Below the pieces are notes generated by a model. That model was not told the DNA's origin, ran no database searches, and saw only the letters and a list, made by a program, of their open reading frames with translations. Position numbers and translations under genes: made by a program. A stretch of DNA of 43,811 bases from CAZWSX01 sp964636985 (lineage in GTDB: Bacteria; Planctomycetota; Planctomycetia; Pirellulales; Pirellulaceae): assembly GCA_964636985.1 (NCBI GenBank), contig CAZWSX010000043.1, positions 1 through 43,811 of the forward strand. The letters run 5' to 3'. This document shows, in pieces, positions 1 to 7,413 of the stretch; positions within the stretch are counted from its first letter, which is position 1, and each line of letters begins with the position of its first letter.

Positions 1-51
1 GCAACTAGCCGCTTGAAAATCCTCGCGCGCCGCGAAGAATCGGACGGTTAG
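1..51 (+). CDS. Possible 3' end of an unidentified CDS
   Basis: The first reading frame is open from the window edge for 16 codons (reading ATSRLKILARREESDG) and ends at TAG 49-51. The composition suits a charged protein C-terminus. A stretch this short could be open by chance, and no family can be assigned. The next 90 bases hold no recognisable gene. Confidence 0.25.
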   Translation, partial: ATSRLKILARREESDG

Positions 52-120
52 TGGTTTAGAGAGTGAGAGGGTGTCAACTCTAGTTTTCAACTCTGCCTGC
101 TTGAGCGGCTGAGCTTTGCC

Positions 121-136
121 CGGACAGGAATGTCCG
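121..136. repeat. Hairpin repeat, family B (CGGACA-GGAA-TGTCCG)
   Basis: A 6-bp perfect inverted repeat with a 4-base loop. It belongs to a family with core GGACA-GGAT-TGTCC that recurs at 290, 2781, 26328, 26426 and 43051. Confidence 0.6.
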
Positions 137-144
137 AAGGGTGG

Positions 145-209
145 CACTGGCGTCCCTCAGACGCCAGTGCGCGTTGTAAGTTCACACTGGCGTCTTGTGG
201 ACGTCAGTG
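145..209. repeat. Paired hairpin repeats, family A (CACTGGCGTC-N5-GACGCCAGTG)
   Basis: Two 25-bp hairpins start at 145 (loop CCTCA) and 185 (loop TTGTG), 40 bp apart. The first has a perfect 10-bp stem. The second has one G-T wobble, since its right arm reads GACGTCAGTG. The same unit occurs at 17783 and again as a pair at 21151 and 21192. They lie downstream of the stop of the coiled-coil gene that ends at 318. Confidence 0.85.
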
Positions 210-289
210 CCACCAGTGCCACCCGACGCTTAGAAGAGCGGTCTAACTGCTTGCGTTCATTGCTCTCTGGGCTAGAGCGAGTCCACCGC

Positions 290-311
290 GCACAGACAGG
301 ATTGTCTGTGC
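290..311. repeat. Hairpin repeat, family B, terminator-like position
   Basis: GCACAGACA-GGAT-TGTCTGTGC is a perfect 9-bp stem with a 4-base loop. It lies 6 bases beyond the stop codon of the minus-strand gene ending at 318, so it could stabilise or end that transcript. There is no clear T-run. The same word occurs at 26426 in the opposite orientation. Confidence 0.65.
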
Positions 312-317
312 CACTTT

Positions 318-1823
318 CTATTGGCCGTCTTCCTCTTGCTCCGCGCTGCTGGCTTCGGCGGCTTGCTCTTCGGCTAGTTGGCGGGCTGCTTCGGCGGCTT
401 CGGCTTCTTCTTCGGCTCGGCGGGCGGCTTCTTCTGCGGCGACTCGCTTTTGTTCAGAGTCGGCTCGCAGTTGTTCCATTCGCTGCTCGTACCTGGTGGC
501 GATTTCTTGCCACTTGGCTTCGATGTTGGCGGGTTCGAACGATTTGCGGATGGCTACCGTGGCGTCGCCAAGGCGGGCACGCATCAGCGATTCCATCGAA
601 TCGACCGAGAGCGCCTGCATGACGGCGGTTTTGAAGTCGGACAGAACAGTACGCAATCGTGCCGCGTGTTCGTTGTTGCGGAGGGCCTCAACTGCGGGCT
701 GCTCGGTCGCGGCTTGCGAAAGGGCTTCTTCCCACGCTGCGCCAAGATCGTTTTCGTTCAAGGTCGCTTCTGCGCCTTCACGAGTTCGATTCACTGCTTC
801 CATGGCTTCGCCGATGAAGTCACGCTCGAAAATGCTGATGAGATGTTCTTCCGAGCGGCGGGCGATTTCGAGGATGTCGCCGATCTGGTTGGCTTGCTGG
901 AAGCGGTCGTCGTTCCATTGCTCGGCGGCATCTTCGGGAAAGGCCTCGCGCACTCGCGAGATCGCTTGGACAACGGCCTCGTCGAGTTCGTTTTGCCAAT
1001 CTCCTTCGCGGAGACGCTCGGCTGTTTGGTTCTTCATTTCGTCGAGCGATTCTTCCACGCCGCGCCAGCCAGCCGCGTTCGCGAGCAACTCGTCGAATCG
1101 ACCGGCGATGTTGTTTCGCTGAAGGACACGAGCGGTGTCGCTATTCTTACGGGCGTCGCGGAAGATTTCTCGGGCCTTCGTGCGGGCTTCCTTCATGGCC
1201 GTCTGAATGGCTACCGAGGCGCGGAGTTCATCGAGCGTGGAAGTCAACGTGTCGCCTGCCGATTCAGCCGCGGTGGCAACTTCGCCGGCGACGCTGGCTC
1301 CTTCGAGCGTCTTGAGCATTTGCTCGCGGGTGTCGGTGACGAGCGTTTTGAGTTGCTCGACATCGAGCGTCGTTCGGTTGTCGTCGTGATGCTCTTCGTG
1401 GCGGACCATGTCGCGGGCTTGTTCGATGGCAGCATCGAGCAGCGATTGCGCTTCGTCGGTTTTGCCTTCGGCGATCAGTTGCTTGAGGCGTTCGAGCCGG
1501 CCGAGCAAGCTGTCGTCGGTTTCGCCGTCATGGGAGTCTTGCTCCATGGCGGGATCGTCGGAGTCGTCTTCTGCGGACTCATCGGCATCGTCATTGGATT
1601 CGGCGGCTTCTTCTTCGGCCGCTTCTGAATCGTCGTCGTCGGATTCGTCGCCATCGGGGCGGACGTCTTCTTCATCTGCCCAAGCGACGTGGGTGGGACT
1701 TGCGACTGATCCGGCAAATCCAAACCCCAGCAGGGCGGCGATCAAGATCGCCATCGGGCTTTGGCCGGTTCGTTTTAGAAAGAAGACGGGTTTCAATAGA
1801 GCGGGCTGCAATAGATAAGACAT
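318..1823 (-). CDS. Secreted or anchored acidic coiled-coil protein of unknown function
   Basis: A 501-residue protein. The start MSYLLQ is chosen because a GGAG/GAGG purine run lies just upstream; the longer open frame to 2531 would run back over a separate gene. A hydrophobic segment at about residues 24-45 looks like an uncleaved signal or membrane anchor, and M24 is an alternative start. Residues about 50-105 are highly acidic (runs of D, E, S and A). The rest is charged and helix-rich, ending in an Ala/Glu coiled coil at about 455-501. No catalytic motif is visible. It may be a periplasmic structural or binding protein, but the function is unknown. Hairpin repeats sit directly past its stop. 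Confidence 0.75.
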   Translation of the reverse strand: MSYLLQPALLKPVFFLKRTGQSPMAILIAALLGFGFAGSVASPTHVAWADEEDVRPDGDESDDDDSEAAEEEAAESNDDADESAEDDSDDPAMEQDSHDGETDDSLLGRLERLKQLIAEGKTDEAQSLLDAAIEQARDMVRHEEHHDDNRTTLDVEQLKTLVTDTREQMLKTLEGASVAGEVATAAESAGDTLTSTLDELRASVAIQTAMKEARTKAREIFRDARKNSDTARVLQRNNIAGRFDELLANAAGWRGVEESLDEMKNQTAERLREGDWQNELDEAVVQAISRVREAFPEDAAEQWNDDRFQQANQIGDILEIARRSEEHLISIFERDFIGEAMEAVNRTREGAEATLNENDLGAAWEEALSQAATEQPAVEALRNNEHAARLRTVLSDFKTAVMQALSVDSMESLMRARLGDATVAIRKSFEPANIEAKWQEIATRYEQRMEQLRADSEQKRVAAEEAARRAEEEAEAAEAARQLAEEQAAEASSAEQEEDGQ

Positions 1824-1856
1824 CCTCGATCTCCCACCTCGGATTAGGCTGAAAAG

Positions 1857-1901
1857 ATTGGTCACTGAAACATTGGTCGCTGAAATATTGGTCACCGTGG
1901 G
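1857..1901. repeat. 15-bp tandem repeat in a divergent promoter region
   Basis: Three units start at 1857, 1872 and 1887: ATTGGTCACTGAAAC, ATTGGTCGCTGAAAT and a diverged third copy beginning ATTGGTCACCG. They lie between the divergent coiled-coil gene (start 1823) and the [2Fe-2S] protein gene (start 1995), so they could be repeated operator sites. Confidence 0.6.
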
Positions 1902-1928
1902 AAGAGCCGCTATTCTGAAGGATAGCGG

Positions 1929-1969
1929 CCAGCGAATCCAAAAATCGATTTTGGATGCCTTTTCGCTGG
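1929..1969 (+). promoter_or_regulatory. Strong stem-loop in the leader of the Bfd-like gene
   Basis: CCAGCGAA (1929-1936) pairs perfectly with TTCGCTGG (1962-1969). Inside that, TCCAAAA pairs with TTTTGGA around the loop ATCGA, with one asymmetric bulge (TGCCT, 1956-1960). The stem totals about 15 bp and ends 25 bases before the GTG start at 1995. There is no T-run, so it is more likely an RNA leader structure or a DNA palindrome than a simple terminator. Confidence 0.5.
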
Positions 1970-1994
1970 TGGCCGACCTTATCCAGGATACGTT

Positions 1995-2306
1995 GTGGAA
2001 CTCGACGACGAGCTGTGCCTTTGCTTTCACGTCACCCGGCGAAAAGTGGTGAATTTTCTGCGGGTGGAAAAGCCAAAGCGGGCCGGCCAACTGGCCGAGT
2101 GCTTTGGCGCAGGGACGGGCTGCGGCTGGTGCCGCCCGTTTTTGCAGAAGCTGTTTGATCAGGCACAGGCAGTGAAAGCGTCGTCCGCGCCGCCGCAGGG
2201 AACGGCGGCAACTGACATTCTTCCCGGCAAGGACGATTACGCTCGCAATCGGGCCCAGTACGTCCAGGAAGGAAAGGGGAAACCTCCGGCGGGCTCGGAG
2301 CCGTAG
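1995..2306 (+). CDS. Small [2Fe-2S] BFD-like domain protein
   Basis: A 103-residue protein starting at GTG, with AGGA about 8 bases upstream. Residues about 8-52 match the bacterioferritin-associated ferredoxin (BFD-like) fold: a CxC pair near the N-terminus (CLCFHVT), a helix, then GTGCGWC supplying the second cysteine pair. The four cysteines would bind one [2Fe-2S] cluster. In Bfd the domain gives electrons to bacterioferritin to release iron; in NifU, NirB and similar proteins it is a fused module. The tail after residue 55 is Ala/Pro/Gly-rich and looks disordered. No bacterioferritin gene lies nearby, so the partner is unknown. A large hairpin precedes the gene. Confidence 0.75.
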   Translation: MELDDELCLCFHVTRRKVVNFLRVEKPKRAGQLAECFGAGTGCGWCRPFLQKLFDQAQAVKASSAPPQGTAATDILPGKDDYARNRAQYVQEGKGKPPAGSEP

Positions 2307-2323
2307 GTTCCGGCACGACGTAA

Positions 2324-2587
2324 TCAGAAGGGGCGTTTGCCGATCATCCGCAAGCCCAGGAGCAATAACACGGCACCGCCTGTCGCGGTAACCAATTGGG
2401 CGGGCAAGCCATTGAACGGCAAATTGACCAGGCGGACCAGGAACCCGCCTAAGATCGCGCCGATCACGCCGACGATCAAATTGCCGACCCAAGCGCGCTG
2501 TTCGCCGCCGATCAAGTGTCCCGCGAGCCACCCGGCGGCCAAGCCAATCAGCAGAAAGATCACAAGGTTGGTGATTTCGGCGCCCAT
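2324..2587 (-). CDS. GlsB/YeaQ/YmgE family small membrane protein
   Basis: An 87-residue protein starting MGAEIT, with a GGGAA ribosome-binding site about 6 bases upstream. It has three hydrophobic segments (about residues 6-23, 32-50 and 62-78) separated by Gly-rich turns, including a GxxAGWLAGHL stretch and a GNLIVGVIGAILGG stretch. These are the hallmarks of the Transgly_assoc (GlsB/YeaQ/YmgE) family, whose members are stress-associated inner-membrane proteins of unknown mechanism. The 'transglycosylase-associated' label is historical and does not imply an enzyme. It converges with the Bfd-like gene, with 17 bp between the stops. Confidence 0.85.
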   Translation of the reverse strand: MGAEITNLVIFLLIGLAAGWLAGHLIGGEQRAWVGNLIVGVIGAILGGFLVRLVNLPFNGLPAQLVTATGGAVLLLLGLRMIGKRPF

Positions 2588-2675
2588 GGGAAGTTCCCTT
2601 TCAATGGAAGTTGGGTTTCCAATGAGAACTATAGCAGTTGGGACGAGTGGGTCCGTGGGTCCGCAAACAGAATTC

Positions 2676-2707
2676 ACCACGAAGCGACTGAGGACACGGA
2701 GAAGAGG
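2676..2707. repeat. Degenerate terminal-repeat-like word (TTCACCACGAAG...)
   Basis: The 32 bases beginning TTCACCACGAAG and containing GGACACGGAGAAG resemble the 31-bp terminal inverted repeat at 42858 (TTCACCGCAGAGACCCGGAG...). No matching inverted partner is visible before 2827. It may be one end of a decayed element. Confidence 0.4.
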
Positions 2708-2780
2708 GGCACAGGAGATACTGGCTGTGCGCGGTGGGCTTTGATTGACGAGGGGATACTGAGTCGCTGGCCCAACCGTG

Positions 2781-2800
2781 GACGGACAGGATTGTCCGTC
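2781..2800. repeat. Hairpin repeat, family B (GACGGACA-GGAT-TGTCCGTC)
   Basis: A perfect 8-bp stem with loop GGAT, lying 26 bases past the serine acetyltransferase stop. It is the same family as the copies at 290 and 26426. The CCGTGGACGG flank is shared with the copy near 43051. Confidence 0.65.
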
Positions 2801-2826
2801 CTACTTTTTGCATCACTTTTGGACTT

Positions 2827-3789
2827 TTAGATTTGGTAGTTCAGTTCGGGGAGCATGTCGTCGGGTGTGCGGACGCGAAGGCGGGGCTTTTCGACGGTGA
2901 GCGTAGTTTGCGGGGCGACGGTTTGCGTCACCCAAACGCTGGAGCCGATGACTGAGCCGTGGCCAACGACCGTTCGGCCGCCGAGGATCGTGGCGTTGGC
3001 GTAAATCACGACGCGGTCTTCGATCGTGGGATGGCGCTTGTGTCCGCGGACAAGGTTGCCGTCTCCGTCGGTTTGGAAGCTGAGCGCCCCGAGCGTGACA
3101 CCTTGGTAGATCTTCACGCGTTCGCCGATCTCACACGTCTCGCCAATAACGACGCCCGTGCCGTGATCGATGAAAAAGTATTTTCCGATTTTCGCGCCGG
3201 GATGGATATCGATCCCGGTCAGGCGATGGGACCACTCGCTCATCATGCGCGGGATGAACGGGACGCCCAGCGTGAGGAGCTCGTGCGCCATCCGGTGGAC
3301 GGTGATGGCTTCCAACCCGGGATAGCAAAAGATGACTTCGTCTTTGCTCTTGCAGGCGGGGTCGCCGTCGAAGGCAGCTTGCACGTCGGTAGCAAGTAGG
3401 CGGCGGATGTCGGGGAGCATTTCCAAAAAGGAGATCGCCATCGCCTGGCCTTTGGCGTCGTAGTCGGTCTCCTCGCAGACGTCGGTTTTTTTGTGGACGA
3501 CGCGATCCTCGTGCCGCAATGCGCGGGCAATTTGCCGCGTGAGCTTGTCGTGCAAGCCGTCGATCAAGTCGCCGACGTGATAGAGGACGTTGCCGGCGTG
3601 AAGCCCTTCGCGACGACGATAACCGGGGAAGAGAACTTCCCTAAGGTCCTCGATCGACGAGACAACTTCTTCTTGGTTCGGCAGCGGACAATGCCCTAGA
3701 TGGCTGATCCCGGGCAATTCGTCGTAGGTGGCCACCAAGCGGTTGGTGAGCTTGGGCAACTGTTCCTTGAGCGTCAGATCGGAAGCCAT
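2827..3789 (-). CDS. cysE: Serine O-acetyltransferase
   Basis: A 320-residue enzyme that transfers acetyl from acetyl-CoA to L-serine, the first step of cysteine synthesis in the cytoplasm. An all-helical N-terminal domain covers about residues 1-190. It is followed by the left-handed beta-helix of hexapeptide repeats, with the signature stretch from SHRLTGIDIHPGA through FFIDHGTGVVIGET to YQGVTLGAL and RHPTIEDRVVIYANATILGG. The histidines in the DIHPGA and DHGTG segments are the expected catalytic region. It is longer than E. coli CysE (273 residues), mainly in the N-terminal part. M at 3789 (MASDLTLKE) is preferred; an ATG at 3846 would add 19 residues with a poor leader. No cysK lies in the window. 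Confidence 0.93.
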   Translation of the reverse strand: MASDLTLKEQLPKLTNRLVATYDELPGISHLGHCPLPNQEEVVSSIEDLREVLFPGYRRREGLHAGNVLYHVGDLIDGLHDKLTRQIARALRHEDRVVHKKTDVCEETDYDAKGQAMAISFLEMLPDIRRLLATDVQAAFDGDPACKSKDEVIFCYPGLEAITVHRMAHELLTLGVPFIPRMMSEWSHRLTGIDIHPGAKIGKYFFIDHGTGVVIGETCEIGERVKIYQGVTLGALSFQTDGDGNLVRGHKRHPTIEDRVVIYANATILGGRTVVGHGSVIGSSVWVTQTVAPQTTLTVEKPRLRVRTPDDMLPELNYQI

Positions 3790-4085
3790 GGCACAGGTAG
3801 CTTTTTGGGCAAAACTTGGAGCAGCATTCCTCGGCACGAGACGCATTTCCGGCGAAGCAGACTAGGTGAATTGCACAGGCTTTGATGCCCGGCCATCCTA
3901 GACGTCACTCAGAAACGACTCAACCTACTGGGCAGTAGGTTCGGCCCTCGACCTTATCGAAATTGAGGGAAATTCCGCCCCCTGGGCGCCGTTTGACAGG
4001 CAAAGGGAGGGGCCGCTAGCGGAGACCGTGGGCCGCTTGGAGCCCCCACCCCCTCCAAATGGGTGAGCGATCGGCGTGATGGTTG

Positions 4086-4694
4086 TTACTTCAACCGCGT
4101 GCGAATGACGAGCGCGATCACTTCGGCGAACGAATTGGCTTTCAGCTTTTCGAGAATCTTGGCTCGCCGGCGGTCGAGCGTTCGAGAACTGATAGCCAGT
4201 TTTTGGACGGCCGCTTTGTTCGAATGCCCTTCGATCAGACAATCGAGTACTTCCCGCTCTTCGTCCGTTAACGTGGCCACGAGAGCCATGTCGTCGGCGA
4301 GACCATGCCGCTTTTGCCTGCATGCACGCGTGTGCTCGGCCGCTTTGATGGTGGCGGTGACGAGGTCGTCCTTGGTGAAGGGTTTTTCCAAAAGCGTGAA
4401 CGTGCCTTGCTCCATCAATTGGACCGCAGTGGTCACATTGGCGTGCCCCGTTAATACGACGAACGAGAGGCAAGGATCGAGCTTTGCAAGTTGAGCCTGA
4501 AGCTCGCGCCCATCCATCTCGGGCATTTCCAGGTCGGCTAAAACGACGTCTGTTGCTCCGGCGACAAACTGTTCGAGGAGAGGCTTAGGCGAGGTGAAAC
4601 ACTCGACTTGAAAACTCTCCATCGCCAAGCAAGTGTGCACGTAGTCAACCACGTGCGGAACGTCGTCGACAATCATCACCCGGTAGGAACTCAT
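4086..4694 (-). CDS. FixJ-like response regulator (receiver + LuxR-type HTH)
   Basis: A 202-residue protein. The receiver domain covers residues 1-120, with the acidic pair D10/D11, phospho-acceptor D54 (VVLADLEMP), T in VVLTGHAN and K in LLEKPF. The C-terminal part (about 138-198) resembles a LuxR/GerE helix-turn-helix (LTDEEREVLDCLIEGHSNK...). It probably binds DNA when phosphorylated, most simply by a kinase of the adjacent cluster on the same strand. Its start codon is immediately preceded by a pyrimidine tract (the complement of a GGCA/GGGA repeat), so no Shine-Dalgarno is present. M7 is an alternative start. Confidence 0.9.
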   Translation of the reverse strand: MSSYRVMIVDDVPHVVDYVHTCLAMESFQVECFTSPKPLLEQFVAGATDVVLADLEMPEMDGRELQAQLAKLDPCLSFVVLTGHANVTTAVQLMEQGTFTLLEKPFTKDDLVTATIKAAEHTRACRQKRHGLADDMALVATLTDEEREVLDCLIEGHSNKAAVQKLAISSRTLDRRRAKILEKLKANSFAEVIALVIRTRLK

Positions 4695-4737
4695 GGCAGG
4701 CAGGCAGGGAGGGAGGGAGGGAGGGAGGGAGGGAGGG
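4695..4737. repeat. G-rich tetranucleotide repeat: (GGCA)3 (GGGA)7 GGG
   Basis: Three GGCA units (4695-4706) are followed by seven GGGA units (4707-4734) and a final GGG. The tract touches the ATG of the minus-strand response regulator. It gives eight consecutive G-triplets with single-base loops on the plus strand, an ideal G-quadruplex motif. The regulator's transcript would carry the C/U-rich complement as its leader. Confidence 0.95.
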
Positions 4738-5078
4738 CCGCGAAAGAAATCTAATAGTTTTTATGACAATGAAAAAAACAACATTACGCCGTTTCGTTAT
4801 GAGGATGCACCAACTCAAGGTCAATGGGATCATCATTCGACGATCCCCCCTAGTAAGATGAGTCCGAATAGCAATCGGCGGCATTGGTGTTGGCTGTTAC
4901 GCGACCACACCCTTGTCAGAAAAGCGGCTAAGGGCCGATTGCGTCGCGTTGCTGATCCAATTGCAGGTGGTGCCGGCGAGTTTGGCGCCCATCCGCCAAC
5001 CTTTGAATGCGGTTAATTCAGGACCTGAATGTCCACATTTGTAAAACGTAAACGCCGGCAGTGGCGAACTATCGTCAC
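4738..5078. other. Intergenic region, no gene seen
   Basis: The region lies between the end of the hybrid kinase gene and the FixJ-like regulator, both on the minus strand. The part at 4750-4790 is markedly A/T-rich compared with the rest of the window and is the likely promoter area of the regulator. No convincing -35/-10 pair, terminator or small ORF could be fixed. Confidence 0.4.
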
Positions 5079-6950
5079 CTAGTGCGGATCGCGTCTTGCG
5101 GTGATCCGTGCTTGGACCTCTAGGATCTCGTTTCGCATGGCCCCAATCTGCTCGAAGAGATTTTTTAATTCAGATTTGGTCTTCGCCAGTGCTGCTGTTA
5201 GCTCGGCTGCCAGCGCGGCCGCCTTCTCTTTTTCTTTCTCAATCTTGGTCAAGTCGGCAGTCAGCTTTCCCTTTTGGGCCTCTAGGCTCGCGAGGGAGTG
5301 TTCGTCGTCTGGTACGGTGTCACTACATTTGTCTTGCGCGGCGGGCGAATCGCTTGCGGCGGGCGATGCATGATCCACCACCGGAAAATAGATTTCGAAG
5401 GTGGCACCCTGTTGCGGGGCCCCTTGCTGCGCGACACTTGTGACGCGGATCGTCCCGTGACATGACCGAACAATCTGGTCGACCATGGCGAGTCCGATGC
5501 CGGTCCCTTCGCCCATCGGCTTGGTGGTGAAGAAGGGATCGAAAATCTTGGGCAGTACATCGGCGGGGATTCCCGAACCGGTATCGGCGACCACTAATTT
5601 GGCATGCTGGCCGGGGTGAAGAGGATACAAATCGGCGGGCATCGGCTCGGCGAGTTGGACAATCTCGCCCGCAATCGTCAACTGCCCGCCCTGGGGCATC
5701 GCATGATTTGCGTTCGTCACCAGATTGAGCAGCACCTGCAATAGCTGGTCCATATCGAGCCGCACGTGCGCGTCGGAGTTCGCGATTTGCACCGCAACCA
5801 GGACGTTGTTGGGGCACGACAGCCGCACGAGCGATACCAGCTCGCGGACCGAATCGCAAAACGGAATGGAGCCATCTTGGGTGGGCGCGGGCCGGCCAAA
5901 CACAAGAATTCGACGAATCAAATCGCGTGCTTGCTGCGAAATCTGAACGATCTGGGCGCAGTGTTGTTTGGCCTCAGCGGAATCGTGAGCGTGGTTGGCT
6001 AGTTCCGCGAATCCCATGATCCCGGTCAACAGGTTGTTGAAGTCGTGTGCGACACCGCTGGCGAGCGTCCCGAGCGATTCCAGGCGCTGCACGTGGTTTA
6101 CCTTCTCGCGCAATTGGCGTTCGTGTTGCTCGGCACGCCGCTGCGCCGTGACGTCGCGAACGCCCATCAGGATATGCCGCGTATCGCCGTTGGAATCCAA
6201 GGCGGGCATGAACGAGAACTCGGCGGTATGGGTCCCGGCAGGAAAATCGAACGTCCGCTCGACGGTATGCGCGGTTCGCTCTGACCGGACCTGGTCGCGC
6301 ATGGCATTGAGCCAGAGGACGGACTTGTTGTCGAGCCCGAACAAATCGGCTTCGACATAGGACGCTTCGCGCCCTAACAAATAGTCGGCGGACAAATGGA
6401 GTCCGACTTCCCGCAGTTTCATAAGGCCCGCACGGTTGACTTCCCTATATTGCCAACGATCGCTTTCATCGAGCGAGAGAAAGACCAGGATGTCGGACAC
6501 GCTATTGAAGATGAGTTCCAGGCGCTCGCGGCTTTTGGCCAGAGCTTTTTCGGCTGCTTCCTGCTGTTGACGACGGCTGGCTTCTCGAAGCGCGCGATGA
6601 ATCGCCGGAACCAGGCGGACCAGATTCTGCTTCAACAGATAGTCGTCGGCGCCGGCGTGGATTGATTGGACGGCAATTTCCTCGCCGACGGTCCCCGACA
6701 AGAGGATGAAGGGCATGGAACTTGGGCGGGCCCTGAGGATGGAGAGAGCTTCCATCCCGTCGAACGACGGAAGAACGTAGTCGGAAAGGACGATGTCGAA
6801 TTGGCCCCGGTTCAAGGCCGCGTTATAAGCGTCGCGTGTTTGGACGCGTTCGATGTCGACGTTCAACCCACCACGACGCAGGGCGCGCGTGATCAGAAAA
6901 ACATCGTCTTCGTTGTCTTCAACCAACAGAACTCGGAGAGTCGTGGTCAT
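5079..6950 (-). CDS. Hybrid receiver-PAS-histidine kinase
   Basis: A 623-residue soluble signalling protein. Residues 1-122 form a receiver domain (acidic cluster near residue 12, phospho-acceptor D57 in VLSDYVLP, K in LLKQN). A PAS-like domain spans about 140-265. The dimerisation helix carries the H-box LASGVAHDFNNLL (His near 302), and the ATPase domain has NLVTNANHAMP, DTGSGIP and GTGIGLAMV. After a linker, residues about 565-620 form a Lys/Glu/Ala coiled coil, which is unusual at a kinase C-terminus. With the receiver first, it probably takes phosphate from another kinase and adjusts its own output. It overlaps the preceding receiver gene by 4 bases, so the two are coupled. Confidence 0.92.
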   Translation of the reverse strand: MTTTLRVLLVEDNEDDVFLITRALRRGGLNVDIERVQTRDAYNAALNRGQFDIVLSDYVLPSFDGMEALSILRARPSSMPFILLSGTVGEEIAVQSIHAGADDYLLKQNLVRLVPAIHRALREASRRQQQEAAEKALAKSRERLELIFNSVSDILVFLSLDESDRWQYREVNRAGLMKLREVGLHLSADYLLGREASYVEADLFGLDNKSVLWLNAMRDQVRSERTAHTVERTFDFPAGTHTAEFSFMPALDSNGDTRHILMGVRDVTAQRRAEQHERQLREKVNHVQRLESLGTLASGVAHDFNNLLTGIMGFAELANHAHDSAEAKQHCAQIVQISQQARDLIRRILVFGRPAPTQDGSIPFCDSVRELVSLVRLSCPNNVLVAVQIANSDAHVRLDMDQLLQVLLNLVTNANHAMPQGGQLTIAGEIVQLAEPMPADLYPLHPGQHAKLVVADTGSGIPADVLPKIFDPFFTTKPMGEGTGIGLAMVDQIVRSCHGTIRVTSVAQQGAPQQGATFEIYFPVVDHASPAASDSPAAQDKCSDTVPDDEHSLASLEAQKGKLTADLTKIEKEKEKAAALAAELTAALAKTKSELKNLFEQIGAMRNEILEVQARITARRDPH

Positions 6951-7399
6951 TGGGTCGGGCGGAGATTGGGTGGAGCTTCGTTGAGTAACAGCCAGTAGAT
7001 TCCTAGCGTTGCGACGGCATCGACAAACTTGTCGAAATCAACCGGCTTACGGATATAGCTGCAGGCCCCCAATTCGTAGCTGCTGTGGATATCTGGCCCC
7101 TCGTTGGAAGAAGTCAGAATGATCGTGCGGATCAATTTCAGTTTTGAGTCTTGCCTGATCCTGCGGAGGACCTCGAGCCCGTCGACGCGGGGGAGTTTCA
7201 GGTCGAGCAGAATAATCGCGGGAAGCTGCGAAGTATCACGTCCTTGATGACTCCCGGTGCCGAACAAGTAGTCGAGCGCTTCGGCGCCATCGCGCGCGAC
7301 GACTACTGGATTGACGATCTTCGACTTCTGGAACGCCCTCAGCGTCAGCGCTACGTCGTCATCGTTGTCTTCCACAAGCAAGATGTTAGCGTTATTCAT
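6947..7399 (-). CDS. Rcp1-like single-domain response regulator
   Basis: A 150-residue CheY-like receiver: acidic residues in VEDNDDD, phospho-acceptor D66 (ILLDLKLPRVDG), T/S in ILTSSNEG and K in IRKPVDFDKF. The long loop before D66 (GTGSHQGRDTSQLPA) and the SYIRKPVDFDKF ending are typical of the Rcp1 group of receivers that serve phytochrome-type kinases. There is no output domain, so it likely acts by protein contact or in a phosphorelay. It starts 14 bases after the upstream kinase gene, and its last bases overlap the start of the hybrid kinase, giving a tight three-gene operon. Confidence 0.92.
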   Translation of the reverse strand: MNNANILLVEDNDDDVALTLRAFQKSKIVNPVVVARDGAEALDYLFGTGSHQGRDTSQLPAIILLDLKLPRVDGLEVLRRIRQDSKLKLIRTIILTSSNEGPDIHSSYELGACSYIRKPVDFDKFVDAVATLGIYWLLLNEAPPNLRPTQ

Positions 7400-7413
7400 C
7401 GCGTTGCCCCGCT

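Noticed and set aside
145..209. CRISPR array from repeated hairpins
   Set aside because: There are only two units with 15-base spacing, they recur elsewhere as singles and pairs, and no cas genes are present.
378..1628. Long plus-strand open frame (416 codons) over the coiled-coil gene
   Set aside because: It is the antisense shadow of an acidic, low-complexity GC-rich gene. It has no recognisable domain, and the Gly/Phe-rich composition is what reversing Glu/Ala codons gives.
1824..2531. Extension of the coiled-coil gene to a 737-residue protein
   Set aside because: The extra part covers the Bfd-like gene and its leader, is low in sense composition, and the ATG at 1823 has a good ribosome-binding site.
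4645..4884. 79-codon minus-strand frame crossing the GGGA tract (Pro/Ser/Leu repeats)
   Set aside because: There is no ribosome-binding site or family. It overlaps the regulator gene in another frame. It is mentioned only as a possible partner in slippage and not called as a gene.
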